From Dipteronia dyeriana (taxonomy: Eukaryota > Streptophyta > Magnoliopsida > Sapindales > Sapindaceae): a stretch of 64,000 nt of DNA. The stretch lies in contig CM065302.1 in the NCBI GenBank assembly GCA_032871835.1, forward strand, positions 3,285,094 to 3,349,093. Direction: 5' to 3'. The translations under genes were made by a program, and so were the position numbers. Numbering within the stretch: position 1 is the first letter of the stretch; each line of letters opens with the position of its first letter. This document shows, in pieces, positions 1 to 10,987 of this stretch. The notes beneath the pieces were generated by a model. The model saw only the letters and a list, made by a program, of their open reading frames with translations. It ran no database searches and was not told the DNA's origin.

Positions 1-1777
1 ATACGGAGCTGACCAGACTTGCTCAGGCAGCGGTTCGCACTTTGGAGAAAAGGAGCAAGACTTATTTCTTCGTTGAGTCGAAGATGATTGAGTTCGGCTT
101 CTTTGAAAAGATTTCGGGCCAACGTAGGTATGTAAGTGTTTTTTGCAACCTTTTCCTTTCATTGTTATATATTTTTTGTTTTGCATTTTGATGCGGTTCC
201 TTTTTTCTTCTAGTGTTTGATACGGACGTCTTCTGCCATCTTCAGGCTCGCCAAGTGAAGTCAATTATTCAGGTGAGTCGGAAAGAGGCTTCTTGTCAAG
301 GTGATGAAGGCATCGCCCCGCCTGAGTCTGATGAAAAGACTGATGCCGCTGAGGAGCAGATTCCTGAAGATGTCCATGAGGACGTTTTTCAACCGACGGT
401 TGGGGAGACTAGCGGTCCGAGTGGCCTGACCGATACTCAGTTGCCTGTTGATCGGCAAAGGCAAAGTGAAGGTGTCGGTGAGAAGCCTGCAGAGCATACT
501 AACGCCGGTGATGGAGGTAATTCCTCCCTGGGACAGGTACCTATAGATCCCGAATTTTTTGATGCTTTCCGGAATGATACTCCGAGGATCCTGCAGCTGA
601 TCTTAGTTTCCACTGTTCTCGGGGTGAGAAACAGAAGGCAATCAACTCTCCAACTCATCCCCTCAAGGTTTCTTGGGTGGTCACTTTCATCAACTCCAGC
701 GATGAAGATATTGTGGCTGAGGCTTACCAGAGTGCTGATGTTGGAGTATCGACGGATGTGGAGGCTTCAGAGCCGAACAAGGGTTCCCCTCCCCCCGAGG
801 TTAAAAATCTAGGGGCTGAACCCTCAGGGGTTCCTTCACATCTTTCTCCCCAGGATATGCTGTGGGAGATGTCATCCGGTCTGGCTTTCATTGGGGAAGA
901 CCGTTGGAGCAATTTTCAGGATGGCTCCATGACCGAACGTCTTCAAAATGTTTTTAATGGCGCATCATATGTAAGCTACCCCCAACTCCTTTAATTTTTT
1001 GCTTGTTTGCCAGATTTCTAATTGTATTCTTTTATAGATGGTGGCCAAAATCGCTGAGCTAATTCAGACGTAGCAGTATCAAGTTGATCGAATAAGGCAT
1101 TTGGAGGCTCAACTAAAGGAAAGTGAGGATAACCGAGCTCTCGGGTTGAAGCGGCTTATCAACAGAAGGTTGGTTCTGCACAGATTTTTGTAGACCACTG
1201 TCTAGCAAAGCATATGGAGGTCGAGGAAAGGGCTTCTTCTGTAGAAGAGAAAGCAACATCACTTCAGATATTATTGCCTTCTGCCCAGGAATCAATGTTC
1301 AAGGCCGAGCAGGAAGCGGAGCAGTCTAAGTCGGTGTATGAGCGGAAAATTGAAGATCTAGAGCGCCAAGCGTTGACAGTCGAATCCTTATCCCGAGAGG
1401 CCAGACTGGAACTTGATGTACAAGGGGTAGATCATTTCAAGAGATCCCCTGCCTACGACACTCTTCTCCTTCGGGAGTTTCAACCAAGACTGGTTTCAGC
1501 TGGTGAATTCTTTAAAGTCAAGAATCGGGCAACTGAGAAGGCCCGAACCAATTGGGAGCTGTCAATCAAACATTATGTGGATCGATCCTTGGAGTCTCTT
1601 CGAACTCAGATGAAGGAATGGAGAGCTTACTACCGTAGCCGAGGCAATGAGCCCTATCCTATGCATTTAGAGATTCCATCCGACCACTCCCTCTCAACCT
1701 TCTACGCCAGTCAAGAGTCGGTCGTGAAGGGTGTGGAGCCTGATGTCGGACCGATCCCAGGAGAGGATTACAGCTAA
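1..1777 (+). pseudogene. Antisense gene of Tat element T1, C-terminal part
   Basis: This gene lies in the 3' region of T1, opposite to gag-pol and converging on the integrase. Its 5' half is outside the window. Exons read across GT-AG introns at about 128-213 (AG/GTATGT to TTCTTCTAG) and 971-1037 (ATGTAAGC to TTTTATAG). The middle is acidic and low complexity. The last exon (about 1038-1777) is a heptad-rich coiled coil (EERASSVEEKATSLQ, then ERKIEDLERQALTVESL) followed by a conserved tail ending PGEDYS. One in-frame TAG interrupts the last exon near 1072, where CAG would be expected. T3 and T4 carry equivalent genes, and the T3 copy shows an N-terminal domain resembling Pfam PF04195 ('putative gypsy type transposon'). 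Extra antisense ORFs are known in Tat/Athila elements. Their function is not established. Confidence 0.7.
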
Positions 1778-1966
1778 TGGATGGATGACTCAGTCGACAC
1801 AATTGCTTGGCCTTCTAACAAAAGTCTGCTCTGCGAATACGAAATGGTGCCAGACCCGAGTATTGGCAAGGGCTTGAAATCCTCACAACCTTAATTTTTG
1901 TAGAATTGTAGAAATTCTTATCTTTGATTCTTTATTGTAAGGAATTTGTAACCCTTCCCTAAAATC

Positions 1967-1972
1967 AATAAA
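1967..1972 (+). terminator. Polyadenylation signal of the T1 antisense gene
   Basis: AATAAA lies about 190 bases after the stop of the antisense gene, in a T-rich 3' untranslated stretch. This is a typical plant near-upstream element. It supports an independent antisense transcript, but no transcript is shown. Confidence 0.45.
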
Positions 1973-2009
1973 ATTCCAAGTTTTTCTAAATGATTTATTT
2001 GCTTTGATC

Positions 2010-2335
2010 ACTTAACTTCTTGATTGTTGCCGAGTACTTCATTAAACTAGCATGTTTGGGTAACTTATCCGAGTATCTTATTAAACTAGTTGTTACCCGA
2101 ATAACTTTAATCGCCAAATATCTTATTAAACTGGCTCTTCGATGTTCGAGTAACTCTAACAAAGTATCTTATTAAACTGGTAGTTATCCAAATAACTTTT
2201 AATTGCCAAGTATCTTATTAAACTGGCTCTTCGATGTTCAGGTAACTTAACCAAGTATCTTATTAAACTGGTAGTTACTCGAATAACTTTAATTGCCAAG
2301 TATCTTATTAAACTAGCTCTTTATTATTAACAGAG
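2010..2335. repeat. 92-bp tandem repeat in the T1 3' untranslated region
   Basis: The phrase TATCTTATTAAACTGG recurs about every 45 bases. The longer unit containing GGCTCTTCGATGTTC recurs at 2133 and 2225, giving a 92-bp period and roughly three copies. The array sits between the end of pol and the antisense gene. Tandem arrays at this position in Tat-type elements are known sources of satellite DNA. T4 has an unrelated 99-bp array at the same place. Confidence 0.8.
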
Positions 2336-2867
2336 TCATCTTAAAACAAGCAAGTTTATACTTATGTTCATACTCGGTTATTACCCGAACATTACATCAA
2401 GGCTTACCATGATCATACGTTCGAGTCCTTACACATTACCAAGGACGTCTTCCCAGTTTTTATGTGCAAGGGTTTGTCGAATCGTTAAGCTTTTTGAATT
2501 GCTTAACACAGCTACGCATTTCATCGAAATTTTTCCCGATAGCGTCCCGAGCTGGTGCATCGGGTTTACCTTTTTACGAAGGTCATTTTGACCTTGCTCG
2601 GGTGGCATGCTCCTTCGAGCTTCTCCGCCCATTCAGGATTTAATGGTCCTGAGTATTCTATTTACATGTTCTTATTATCATGCTTGTCTTCCATATGTTC
2701 TTATTATCATATGTTTTCTTTTGGAAATCCCGAACTCGATGCTTTTCTTTCGAAAATCCCGAGTCTGATTTTTTTATTTATAACTGCAAAATTAATAAAG
2801 TTAAAATTTCAACTAATATTTATCCTAATTAAAATTGTCCTAACTAGAAAAAAGAACAAAAAACAAT

Positions 2868-4235
2868 TTAAGGATAGAAAATATTCAGATATTGGGTATA
2901 GCATGGTCGGGGTAAAACCACTCCATTAGGTCGTGCAATCCAATATGCCCCATGGCCAGCTATTCCTTCGATTTTGTATGGGCCTTCCCATTTGTCAGCC
3001 AAGGAACCTACAACTTTATTTTTTATGTTCAGTGACACCTTTCTGAGTACCAGGTCTCCTAGCTGGAATTTTCTGACCCGAACGTGAGAGTTATAGTGGC
3101 GAGCTACTCTTTGCTGATATACCATATTTCGTATTCGGGATCTCTCCCTTTTTTCTTCTAGCTCATCTAGACTTTGTAATAGCATATCAATGTTCTGCTT
3201 TTCATCGTATATCCTGACTCGCGGTGACGTATATGACGTTTCTATAGGAATAACAGCTTTTGTTTCAAACGCTAAAGTGAATGGAGTTTCTCCTGTTGAA
3301 GTTCTCGCTGTCGTCCGATACGCCCATAACACTTCGGGAAGCTTTTCAACCCAGCTTCCTTTCTTGGCATCTAGCTTTGCTTTGATTGTGTGCTTGATAA
3401 CTTTGTTCACTGCTTCCACATCCCCATTTGTCTGAGGGTAGGCAGGTGTTGCATAGTAATTGGCAATCTGGTAGTCTTTGCACAACTGTCTGAATTTCAA
3501 GTTATCGAACTGGGTGCCGTTGTCTGTGATTATAGTGTTTGGGACTCCAAACCTATAAAGTATATTCTTTTTCATGAAATTTATGGTGTTTGCTTCTGTA
3601 ATGTGCACTAATGATTCAGCTTCTACCCACTTCGTGAAATAGTCAACGGCTATTATTGCATACTTTGCTCCACCCCCTGTCCCGGCTAGCATTGGGTCGA
3701 TTAGATCCAAACCCCACCTGGAAAATGGCCATAGGGACGTGAGACTTCTGGGTTGCTCAGGGGGCTTTCGGATGTCATTAACAATCCTTTGGCAAGTATT
3801 GCAACTTTCTGAACACTGCTGTGCATATGAGAATAGAGTAGGACAATAATAGCCTTGCCTGAGTACCTTGTGTGCCAAACTTTTACCCCCAGTGTGGTTT
3901 TCGCAAACTCCTCCATGGATTTCCTGTAATATCCGATATGCATCTTCCTCTGATACACATCTATATAGTGTTCGGGAATACCCCCTTTTGTATAGTTCTC
4001 CTCCAACCAACGTGTATCTGGCTGATCTGTACCTGATGCGTTTTGCTTGTAAGGGATCTTCCGGGAGCACGCCTTCTTCTAAGAACCTTTTTGGCTGAGT
4101 CATCCAACTGTCTGGCAGTGTTCGGATTTCTAAAATTTCCAAGTTTCTTGGTTCAGCTCTGCTTGGTTTAAGGAGATGTGCAACCAGAATGGTCTTTGGC
4201 CTGATTGTGGTTGTTGCTGACGCTAGATTGGACAA
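2868..4235 (-). CDS. Tat-type Gypsy integrase (T1)
   Basis: This open frame of 455 codons encodes the integrase end of pol. The N-terminal HHCC zinc finger covers roughly residues 105-150 (GVCENHTGGKSLAHKVL, ending CNTCQ). The catalytic core has DYFTKW (first Asp), TDNGTQF (second Asp) and NGDVEAVNK (Glu). The C-terminal part has the WEGPYKIEG and YLNIFYP motifs typical of Tat elements, with no chromodomain. The first residues (SNLASATTTI) are the end of the preceding RNase H, so the ATG is not the natural start of a mature protein. It is the only long uninterrupted domain in T1, whose gag, protease and RNase H parts are broken. Confidence 0.88.
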   Translation of the reverse strand: MSNLASATTTIRPKTILVAHLLKPSRAEPRNLEILEIRTLPDSWMTQPKRFLEEGVLPEDPLQAKRIRYRSARYTLVGGELYKRGYSRTLYRCVSEEDAYRILQEIHGGVCENHTGGKSLAHKVLRQGYYCPTLFSYAQQCSESCNTCQRIVNDIRKPPEQPRSLTSLWPFSRWGLDLIDPMLAGTGGGAKYAIIAVDYFTKWVEAESLVHITEANTINFMKKNILYRFGVPNTIITDNGTQFDNLKFRQLCKDYQIANYYATPAYPQTNGDVEAVNKVIKHTIKAKLDAKKGSWVEKLPEVLWAYRTTARTSTGETPFTLAFETKAVIPIETSYTSPRVRIYDEKQNIDMLLQSLDELEEKRERSRIRNMVYQQRVARHYNSHVRVRKFQLGDLVLRKVSLNIKNKVVGSLADKWEGPYKIEGIAGHGAYWIARPNGVVLPRPCYTQYLNIFYP

Positions 4236-4590
4236 TGCGTCTACCTTTTCATTCTACTCCCTAGGGATCTGGGTAATCTTATATTATTTAAATTTCTGGA
4301 GGAGCTGTTTTGCAATATCACGGTAGATTATCATGCCTTCATCCTTGGCTTGGTACTCGTCCCGGATTTGGTTGACAACTACATGTGAATCACTGAATAT
4401 CTCAAACTCATTTTCCCTGAGAGCTATACAGATTCTGAGTCCAGCTAGTAGCGCATTGTACTCGGTTTGATTATTAGTTGCCTTGAAGTCAAACCTCATG
4501 GCACATTCGACGTCATCTCTTTCGAGGGTTCATACTACGATCCCTACCCTACTGCCATGAGTGTTTGAAGAGCCATCAACATACAGCTTC
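4236..4590 (-). pseudogene. Second (plant/archaeal-type) RNase H of T1
   Basis: The translation shows LYVDGSSNTHGS, then FKATNNQTEYNALLAGL and IFSDSHVVVNQI. These match the extra RNase H that is a hallmark of the Tat lineage, placed between the RT-linked RNase H and the integrase. Stops near 4280, 4252 and 4534 break it. The stop in the motif PRE*NEKVDAL is consistent with CAG to TAG. Confidence 0.75.
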
Positions 4591-5100
4591 CATAGGAATT
4601 TTTTACCCAACATCTTTTTTTCTTCCGGGTTCGGTTCTGTGAATTCTGCTATGAAATATGTCACTGCTTACCCTTTGAGAGATGTCCTGGGGATGTAGTG
4701 GATATCAAATTCACTTAGCTCGATTGCCCATTTGGTTAATCTCCCTGAAATCTCAGGCTTCTGTAAAATCTGCTCCAACGAGCAATCGGTGAGAACCTGG
4801 ATTGTGTGAGCCTGAAATTATGGCCTTAGCTTTCTTGCTGCTGAGACTAGTGCCAGGGCAATCTTTTTTTCCTGTGAATATTTGGTCTCAACCGGTAGAA
4901 GTGCCTTGCTGGTGTAGTACACTGGCTTTTGTACTCCATTTTCTGTTCTGACTAGAATTGAGTTTGCTGCCAGTTCTGTAATTGACAAGTACAGTTGGAG
5001 TGTCTCCCCCATCTGAGGTTTTGAAAGGATGAGGGCCTGTCCTAAATACTCTTTAATTTTTAAGAATGCATGCTCGCACTCTTCATTCCATTCAAGTCCT
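4591..5100 (-). pseudogene. RT-linked RNase H of T1
   Basis: The stretch SKPQMGETLQLYLSITELA, PVYYTSKALLPVETKYS and KLRP*FQAHTIQVLTD is the RNase H domain that follows reverse transcriptase in Ty3/Gypsy pol. A TAA stop lies near 4817. The domain is readable but not translatable as one frame. Confidence 0.75.
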
Positions 5101-6230
5101 TTCCCTTTTCTAATTATTTTGAAAAATGGTGCACATCTGTCTGTGGCTTTTGAGATGAATCTTCCTAAGGAAGCCAGACATCCTGTTAGGCGCTGTACTT
5201 ATTTGAGTGTCCTTGGTGAAGTCATTTTCTGTAGGGCCTGGATCTTCTCGGGGTTAACTTCGATTCCTCTTTGATGGACTTGAAATCCCAGGAATCTTTA
5301 TGAAGGAACCCCGAATAAACAATTGTTCGGATTTAGCTTCATTTGGTATCTCCTCAAGACATCAAATGTCTCCCGCAGATCTGAAGTATGCTTGTCTGCT
5401 GTGATGCTCTTGGTCAGCATGTCATCAATGTATACTTCCATGTTCCTTCCTATTTGCCATGAAAAGATTTTGTTGACCAACCTCTGATAAGTTGCTTCTG
5501 TATTTTTCAGTCCAAAGGGCATCACAGTATAGCAGTACAAACCCTGATCAGTTGTGAATGCTGTTTTTTCTTCGTGAGCCTTGTTCATCCTGATCTGGTT
5601 ATACCCCGAGTAAGCATCCATGGAACTGAATAGCTCATGGCCTGATGTAGCGTCCACCAACTGATCTATCCTTGGATCTGGAAAACTATCTTTTGGGCAT
5701 GCCTTATTCAGATCTGTGAAATCTACGCATATTCTCCACTGTCCATTCTTCTTTTGGACGAGGACTACATTAGCCACCCATTGAGGGTAATTGACCTCTC
5801 TAATTGATCCTACAGTGAGTAGTTTCTCTACTTCCTGTTTGATCGCCTGACTTCTTTCAAGGTTGAATGATATTCTCTTTTGTATCACCTATTTTGCATT
5901 CAGATCTACTATGAGATGATGGGATATTATTCGGGCATCTATCCCGACCATGTCTTCATGACTCCAAGCAAACACATCCATGTATTCTTTAAGTAGATCA
6001 ATGAGGCTTTGTTTGACTCTTCCTTCCAGATTGGTCCCGACCTTGACCTTTTTGTCTGGTTCATTTTCTTTCAAGGTGATTTCTTCAATCAGTTCAGTTT
6101 TAGATTCATTCGGTTCTTCTCTTGGATCGAACTCGAATGATATGGGCTTTTCGTTCTGACTCGGCTGTGTTATAGTGTAAACCTGTTCATTTTTGTCCTT
6201 ATATACTGACAGGTTAGCTCTTCGGGCCAT
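5101..6230 (-). pseudogene. Reverse transcriptase of T1
   Basis: Two collinear open blocks (6230-5889 and 5888-5298) are separated by one stop. The first holds the linker ending DVFAWSHEDM. The second holds RT: NVVLVQKKNGQWRICVDFTDLN, AYSGYNQI, MPFGLKN, and the catalytic box YIDD at about residue 153. The thumb continues to about 5101 (GFQVHQRGIEVNPEKI) after a stop at 5298. The catalytic residues are retained, but at least three stops make the product non-functional as one polyprotein. Confidence 0.85.
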
Positions 6231-6239
6231 CTCCTGAGA

Positions 6240-6660
6240 TCCTTTGACTACCCCGACCCCTGTTCAGTCGGGAATTTCATCATTAAGGCATAAGTGGCTG
6301 TTACGGCCTTAGTTTTATTTAAGAATGGTCGTCCCAATAGTGCATTATATGGCCAATTCTCCAAGTCTACTACCACGAAGTTGAGCAATACAGTTCTTTG
6401 GCAAGGTGTTACTCCAATCTTCACAGGTAGTTTGCCGTCCAGAGTGACCTGACTTCAACTCCCCTGAATCCTCTAAGTGGGGTATGGAAGGGTTGTAGGT
6501 CCTTTCGGTCTAACATGAGTTGATCGTAGACGGCTACGTTGAGAATATCTGCTGAGCTTCCATTATCTATCAGGATTCTCCTGACTTCTCGGTGACCAAT
6601 CCGGGCACTTATGACCAAGGCATCATTTGGCCGAACATCTATGCCATGTGAGTCTGCTTC
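6240..6660 (-). pseudogene. Aspartic protease of T1
   Basis: The active-site motif LIDNGSSADIL appears in the frame 6618-6421. The downstream half (NFVVVDLENWPYNALLGRPFL) is in another frame near 6400-6300, which marks a frameshift close to 6470. DNG in place of DTG is common in Tat proteases. It follows gag and precedes RT as expected. Confidence 0.75.
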
Positions 6661-8489
6661 TGTGAATGTTATTGGGTCTCATCCTTCCTTTATCCTCTTC
6701 GGGTCTAGCTCGATCGAGTTTACATCAAAGTTATTTCTTGCTTCTACTGCTTCTCTGATTTCCTGAGTTAGTTCTCGATTACTTCTTCCAGTGGATGGTC
6801 CTCCAAAGATCGTGTGTATTACTTGATTGGCCTCTGGACTGGTCCTTTGATTTTGACCAGAGCCGTGATCGGTTCTGATCTCTTTCTTTGCTTCTGATTT
6901 TTCATCCCTTCTCAAAATCACATCTTGTAGATGTTCTTCCCGAATGAGGGTTTCTATGTAATCTCTGAGTTGGTAAAACTTGAAGGTCTCATGACCTGTT
7001 TCCTTATGGAACTGGCAGTATTTGGTTGTGTCTCGTCGAGCAAATTGAGATTGATGGCGTGGCTCTTGTACTATATTTTTTGTTTTCAGAATGACCAGGA
7101 TTTCCTCCTGTTTTTCTGAAAAGGGGTGTAACTGGTGTATCTACCTCGGTACTTCTCTGTGGTATGTTCGGCATTATGCCAATTATCCCCATCCTTGCTT
7201 TTTTCTTTGCCATTTCCCTTCTGTTTTCCCTTCTAGTTCTTGCCCTTAGACTCAACATCCTTCTGTTCGGGTTTTCCTCCATACATATATCATCCTCCTG
7301 TGGCTAACTTTTCTTCCTCGGCCAGTGCATATCCTCTCGCCATATCCATCAAGTCTGCATATCTGGCCAGTCGGGCTCTTCTTAAATCAAAAGATAGTCG
7401 TCCATTATGCAGGTTGTTTATGAATGCAGCGATTATTGCTTCATCGTTTGCACTGCCAATTTCTGATACTGATTGGCCGAATCTCCCCGGGTATTTCTTC
7501 AGCGACTCATCTTTCCCCTACTTTATTTGAGAAAGGTAAGCCACTGACTTTTTTCTGTGAACATTGCTCATGAATTGCCTCGAGAAGCTCCTGCTCAGTT
7601 CACCAAAACTTCCAATGCTTGCTGGGGGCAATCTCCCGAACCATCTTGAGCCAATGTCTTCTAAAGTTTGTGGGAAGTTGAGACACATTAAGGGATCACT
7701 ATGGGCATACTGTGCCATAGCACTTTTATAGCGTCTGACGTGCTCCTTTGGGTCTGTGTCCTTCTTGAATTGTTCCACGTGTGGCATCCTGAATCTTTCT
7801 AGGAATGGGGTCCGTAGGATTTTCTTGGTGAATGGACTGTCAGAATCGTCATTAGAAAAATCATTATACCCGTAACGTCTGACCAGTGCATCCATTTGAC
7901 GCCTATTGTTCTCGACTTCTTGAGTAAGACTCTGGATTATGACATCTCTGTCTCCCACCGGGCTACCCCGACGGTTGAACAGTTGGGTGACTGTTATTCT
8001 TTCTAGCTCTTCACTTTGATGCCGAGTTTCTCGCATGACTCCGTGATGACTCTTGCGATAGTGCCGATCGCTATCTTCTGATGACGACCGATCCCTGTAC
8101 CGGTCATGTTTGCGATGTCTAGTATGGACTGTCAGATCCTGGTCCTACTTCTGGCGTGGTCGTTCCTCTTCAGGTATTTCACCTCCAGCCTGTTTGATTG
8201 GGGTAAGGTTCCTTCCGACTCCTGGTGTATTTATTTCTGGCCTTACTACCACCGAACAAAGCCTTACAGGTGGGAGGTTAGGAGTTGGTGCTTCTGTGGC
8301 CAGTAGATCAACTCCTTCCTTTGCTACGTCTGCCACCAGTTGCTGCAACGTTTCCCAGAAACATTGAGTCAGATCTCCACTGGTTGGAGGAACTTGCTTG
8401 ATCCTCGCCAGGAATGTAGGTTGGTTCTCTGTTGTTGCAGTGAGATCCCTGGAGGTACTGCCAACATGAAAGTCGGAGGTTCAACCCCT
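6661..8489 (-). pseudogene. Gag of T1
   Basis: Gag is read in several blocks. The best is 8036-7518 (172 codons): an N-terminal RRYGYNDF region, then the capsid motifs MPHVEQFKKDTDPKEHV and FPQTLEDIGSRWFGRLP. After a stop at 7518 it continues (FINNLHNGRLSFDLRRA). The zinc-binding motif near 7020-6970 reads YCQFHKETGHETFKFYQL. The final cysteine is replaced by Phe (codon at 6976-6978), whereas relatives keep C. Several frameshifts are present. It packages element RNA in functional relatives. Confidence 0.78.
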
Positions 8490-8504
8490 CATTCTAGCGC
8501 CAAT
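8490..8504 (-). promoter_or_regulatory. Primer-binding site of T1
   Basis: On the minus strand TGGCGCTAGAATG starts two bases after the LTR end. It matches the PBS of T2 (TGGCGCTAGAAGAAGGGG) except at the end. The priming tRNA is not assigned here. Confidence 0.65.
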
Positions 8505-9430
8505 TGTTGACATTGATTTCTGGATTGTATCAAAAAACCAACAAGGATTTGGATTTCGGCTGAGATTTCAAAGAGAGGGAGAATGAGAAAGTAAACAAGA
8601 AACGAGTTTTTTACGTGGTAAAACTCCGATGACCAGAGAAACGTCCACAGGTGGTTGAATGATCAACCTAGCCAAAATCCACTATGAATTTAGAATATTA
8701 CAAGCTCTCGATCTCTCTTCTTTCTCTCTGAATTTTGCTATGATTTCTATGTATGCTCTATTGTTTATATCTTTTTTGGACGAGATTATGGGTCTATTTA
8801 TATGTTTTTAGAACCCTAATCTGCTTTGTACAATTAATAAAATATCTCTGCATTTAATTGTGATTTGGCTTCTTGTTTGGAGTTGATTGTCTTATTTTCT
8901 GTTTCGGAGTCTTGTATTGAAGTCGAATGGGATTCTAGTATGCAGTCCAATTTGGACTTGTTTCCTTATATAAGGACGTAGTCTTTTTAAAGAAATAAAG
9001 TTGTTGCCTAATTGGGAACCCTTCCAGCTCAGTATTATGTTCTCTTATGGATTCCTTCCTGATATGGATATCTTCATATATTTAATGACCTAATCCGTGT
9101 GAACTAAGCACTGGTGCTTTTATTTGATTTTCATCATGCTTGTCCCGAGTAAGAGCAATACCTGCTGGTCCCGAGTAGCGCCTTTTGATCCCGAGTAGAA
9201 ATGTCATTTAACCAGTCCCGAGTGTCGTTAGCTGATCCCGAGTAATATATGATATCGATTGATCCTGAGTGGGTTTTGCTCAATATCTGTTTACTCGGGT
9301 TCTCTTCTTTGATGATGTCTAGTAGGATATTTTCTGAATGCCTATTCGGATATCCACCTGACAATTTATCCTCTTTGTTTGGTGACGTGTTCATGCGATA
9401 TAATTCACATATGACGTATACTGATATACA
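8505..9430 (-). mobile_element. 5' LTR of Tat element T1
   Basis: In plus orientation the LTR runs from TGTTGACATT to GATATACA, 926 bp, with TG/CA ends. It abuts the PBS. T2 has a 933-bp LTR of similar organisation with the same opening (TGTTGA). The partner 3' LTR lies left of the window, so age and target duplication cannot be judged. Near 9140-9280 it contains a short interspersed phrase (GATCCCGAGTA) repeated about six times. Confidence 0.7.
8795..8802 (-). promoter_or_regulatory. LTR promoter TATA box of T1
   Basis: TATAAATA on the minus strand is followed by GACCCATAATC. The T2 LTR has the same arrangement (TATAAATATACCCATAATC), so the box is conserved between the two LTRs. Confidence 0.6.
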
Positions 9431-9606
9431 ATAATAGGTAATACAAAGAATATAATTACAAACCATAAAAATGCTTGAAAGTTGAAACTATATCTCCAAT
9501 TGAAAAGCCAGTTATGTTGTTGTGCGAGGAAATGATGTTGGTCTTGCTGATGCCATCTCCAGACATAACAATGTTCATCTTCTCTCCACTTATATAAACT
9601 TTTCAT
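9431..9606 (-). CDS. Possible truncated host exon, small membrane protein
   Basis: An ATG at 9606 opens a frame starting MKSLYKWREDEHCYVWRWH. It is followed by a hydrophobic segment (FLWFVIIFFVLPIIVYQY) that would form one transmembrane helix. The last 13 or so residues are encoded by T1 LTR sequence, so T1 would have interrupted it. A TATA-like TATATAAA lies about 20-30 bases upstream of the ATG. I do not recognise the protein. The unusual W/H/Q-rich composition argues against random sequence, but this is weak. Confidence 0.25.
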
Positions 9607-10014
9607 TGTAATTCCTAGCTTTTATATAAATAAAAAAGAAGGACGAGCTGTTATCATGAATGACCCTAACAACCTCTACAATGAAACAGAAATCCTCTGT
9701 TCCATCCAAAGCAACAGTTACGTTCGGCTAAGCCGAGACATTAACCAAATGAAAGTTATAAACGAGAAAGAAGACAACACTTTGAATTTTTGAAAACTTA
9801 GAAGAAATATTGAAAAAGGTAGAGAAGAAAAGCACAAGCAAAAATGAATATGAGGCTCTGAAATTAAATTTATAAAATCCATTATTTATTTTTGTCAAAA
9901 AAAATACAATTATTTGATTATGAAACCAACTTAAGAAAAAAAAAAAGAAAAAGAAAGAAGAAAACAAATAGAAAATTATACAGAAAAAGAGAGAGAACAT
10001 GATAGTGTGATTTA
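9607..10014. other. Non-coding AT-rich stretch
   Basis: The stretch contains A-rich runs and no convincing gene. The open frame on the minus strand here is low-complexity Phe/Ser. TTA at 10012-10014 is the left target duplication of the adjacent MITE. Confidence 0.5.
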
Positions 10015-10331
10015 GTGCTTGTTTGATTGAGCTTTCTACTGTCTCAAAAGGTCTACAAATGTCTATTTGAGTTTTTTTTAGTGTTGTCTGGTTAAACTTC
10101 GAGATGATCTATTTTAAATTGAGTAGATGCTAATAGAGTTTAAACTTCTACTGGATAAAAGCTTATGGAGATGTGTTTCTTCAAATAGATTTTTTTCTGG
10201 AGGTGCATCTTCAAATAGATTTTTTTTTTAAAAAAAGTCTACCAACAAAAAAAAACTTTATTTCTAATAGATTTACTACAAATATATATTTTACCAATAG
10301 AGATTTTTTAAAAGGTCAACCAAACAAGCTC
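10015..10331. mobile_element. Tourist-like MITE (PIF/Harbinger type)
   Basis: The 317-bp element has imperfect terminal inverted repeats, GTGCTTGTTTGATTGAG on the left and GAGCTTGTTTGGTTGAC read from the right end. It is flanked by TTA on both sides (10012-10014 and 10332-10334). TTA duplication and this style of terminus are typical of Tourist MITEs. It has no coding capacity. Confidence 0.65.
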
Positions 10332-10366
10332 TTAGCATCCCACTAAATAAAAAAAGTAACATAAAT

Positions 10367-10429
<63 letters not shown>

Positions 10430-10475
10430 AATGATAATGTGATTTAGCATCCCATTAAATAAAAAAAAAGTACCC
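10325..10475. repeat. TA microsatellite inside a local direct duplication
   Basis: An almost pure TA tract of about 60 bases (10368-10427) is flanked by two copies of TTAGCATCCCAYTAAATAAA (near 10332 and 10443), about 110 bp apart. This suggests slippage or duplication around the microsatellite. Confidence 0.75.
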
Positions 10476-10987
10476 AAAAGAAAAAATATAAATTATTTGT
10501 AAACTGTGGAAAATTATTTTAAAAAAACGTTGTTTGAAAATCATAAAGTACTTCAGGATTTTAGTAAAATACCCTATTTGAGAGCCTAAATTACAAATAT
10601 ACCCTATGTAGTAAAAAACTTTCAAAAATACCCATACTTAAATAATAACCACCACATTTATTACCATTATTACTTTTTACCAATCAATGATACAAAAATA
10701 AAATAAAAGAAGTAAATTATACATTGTTCGAAATAATTTAAATGAGATGGAACTCTTCTATTTTTTTTTTCCTTTTGGATGCATAAAAGTGTTGAAGAAT
10801 TTTATATGAGGTGGTGACGGTGTGAGTTTTTTGAAAAAAAAAAGACTTTTTTCTTTAATCACAATCCATATATTGATAGAAATAATATGGGTAGTTTTTT
10901 TTTTTTGGTTGGGTTAATTTATAAACATTTTTCGAGTCATTGGTTACCTGATATCCGGTCATCATTGACCTGAAACACAAACTCAGA
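10476..10987. other. Non-coding AT-rich stretch
   Basis: No open frame with recognisable content and no terminal repeats were seen. Several homopolymer A and T runs are present. Confidence 0.4.

Noticed and set aside
9728..10000. Phe-rich minus-strand open frame
   Set aside because: It arises from A-rich low-complexity DNA and has no protein-like pattern.
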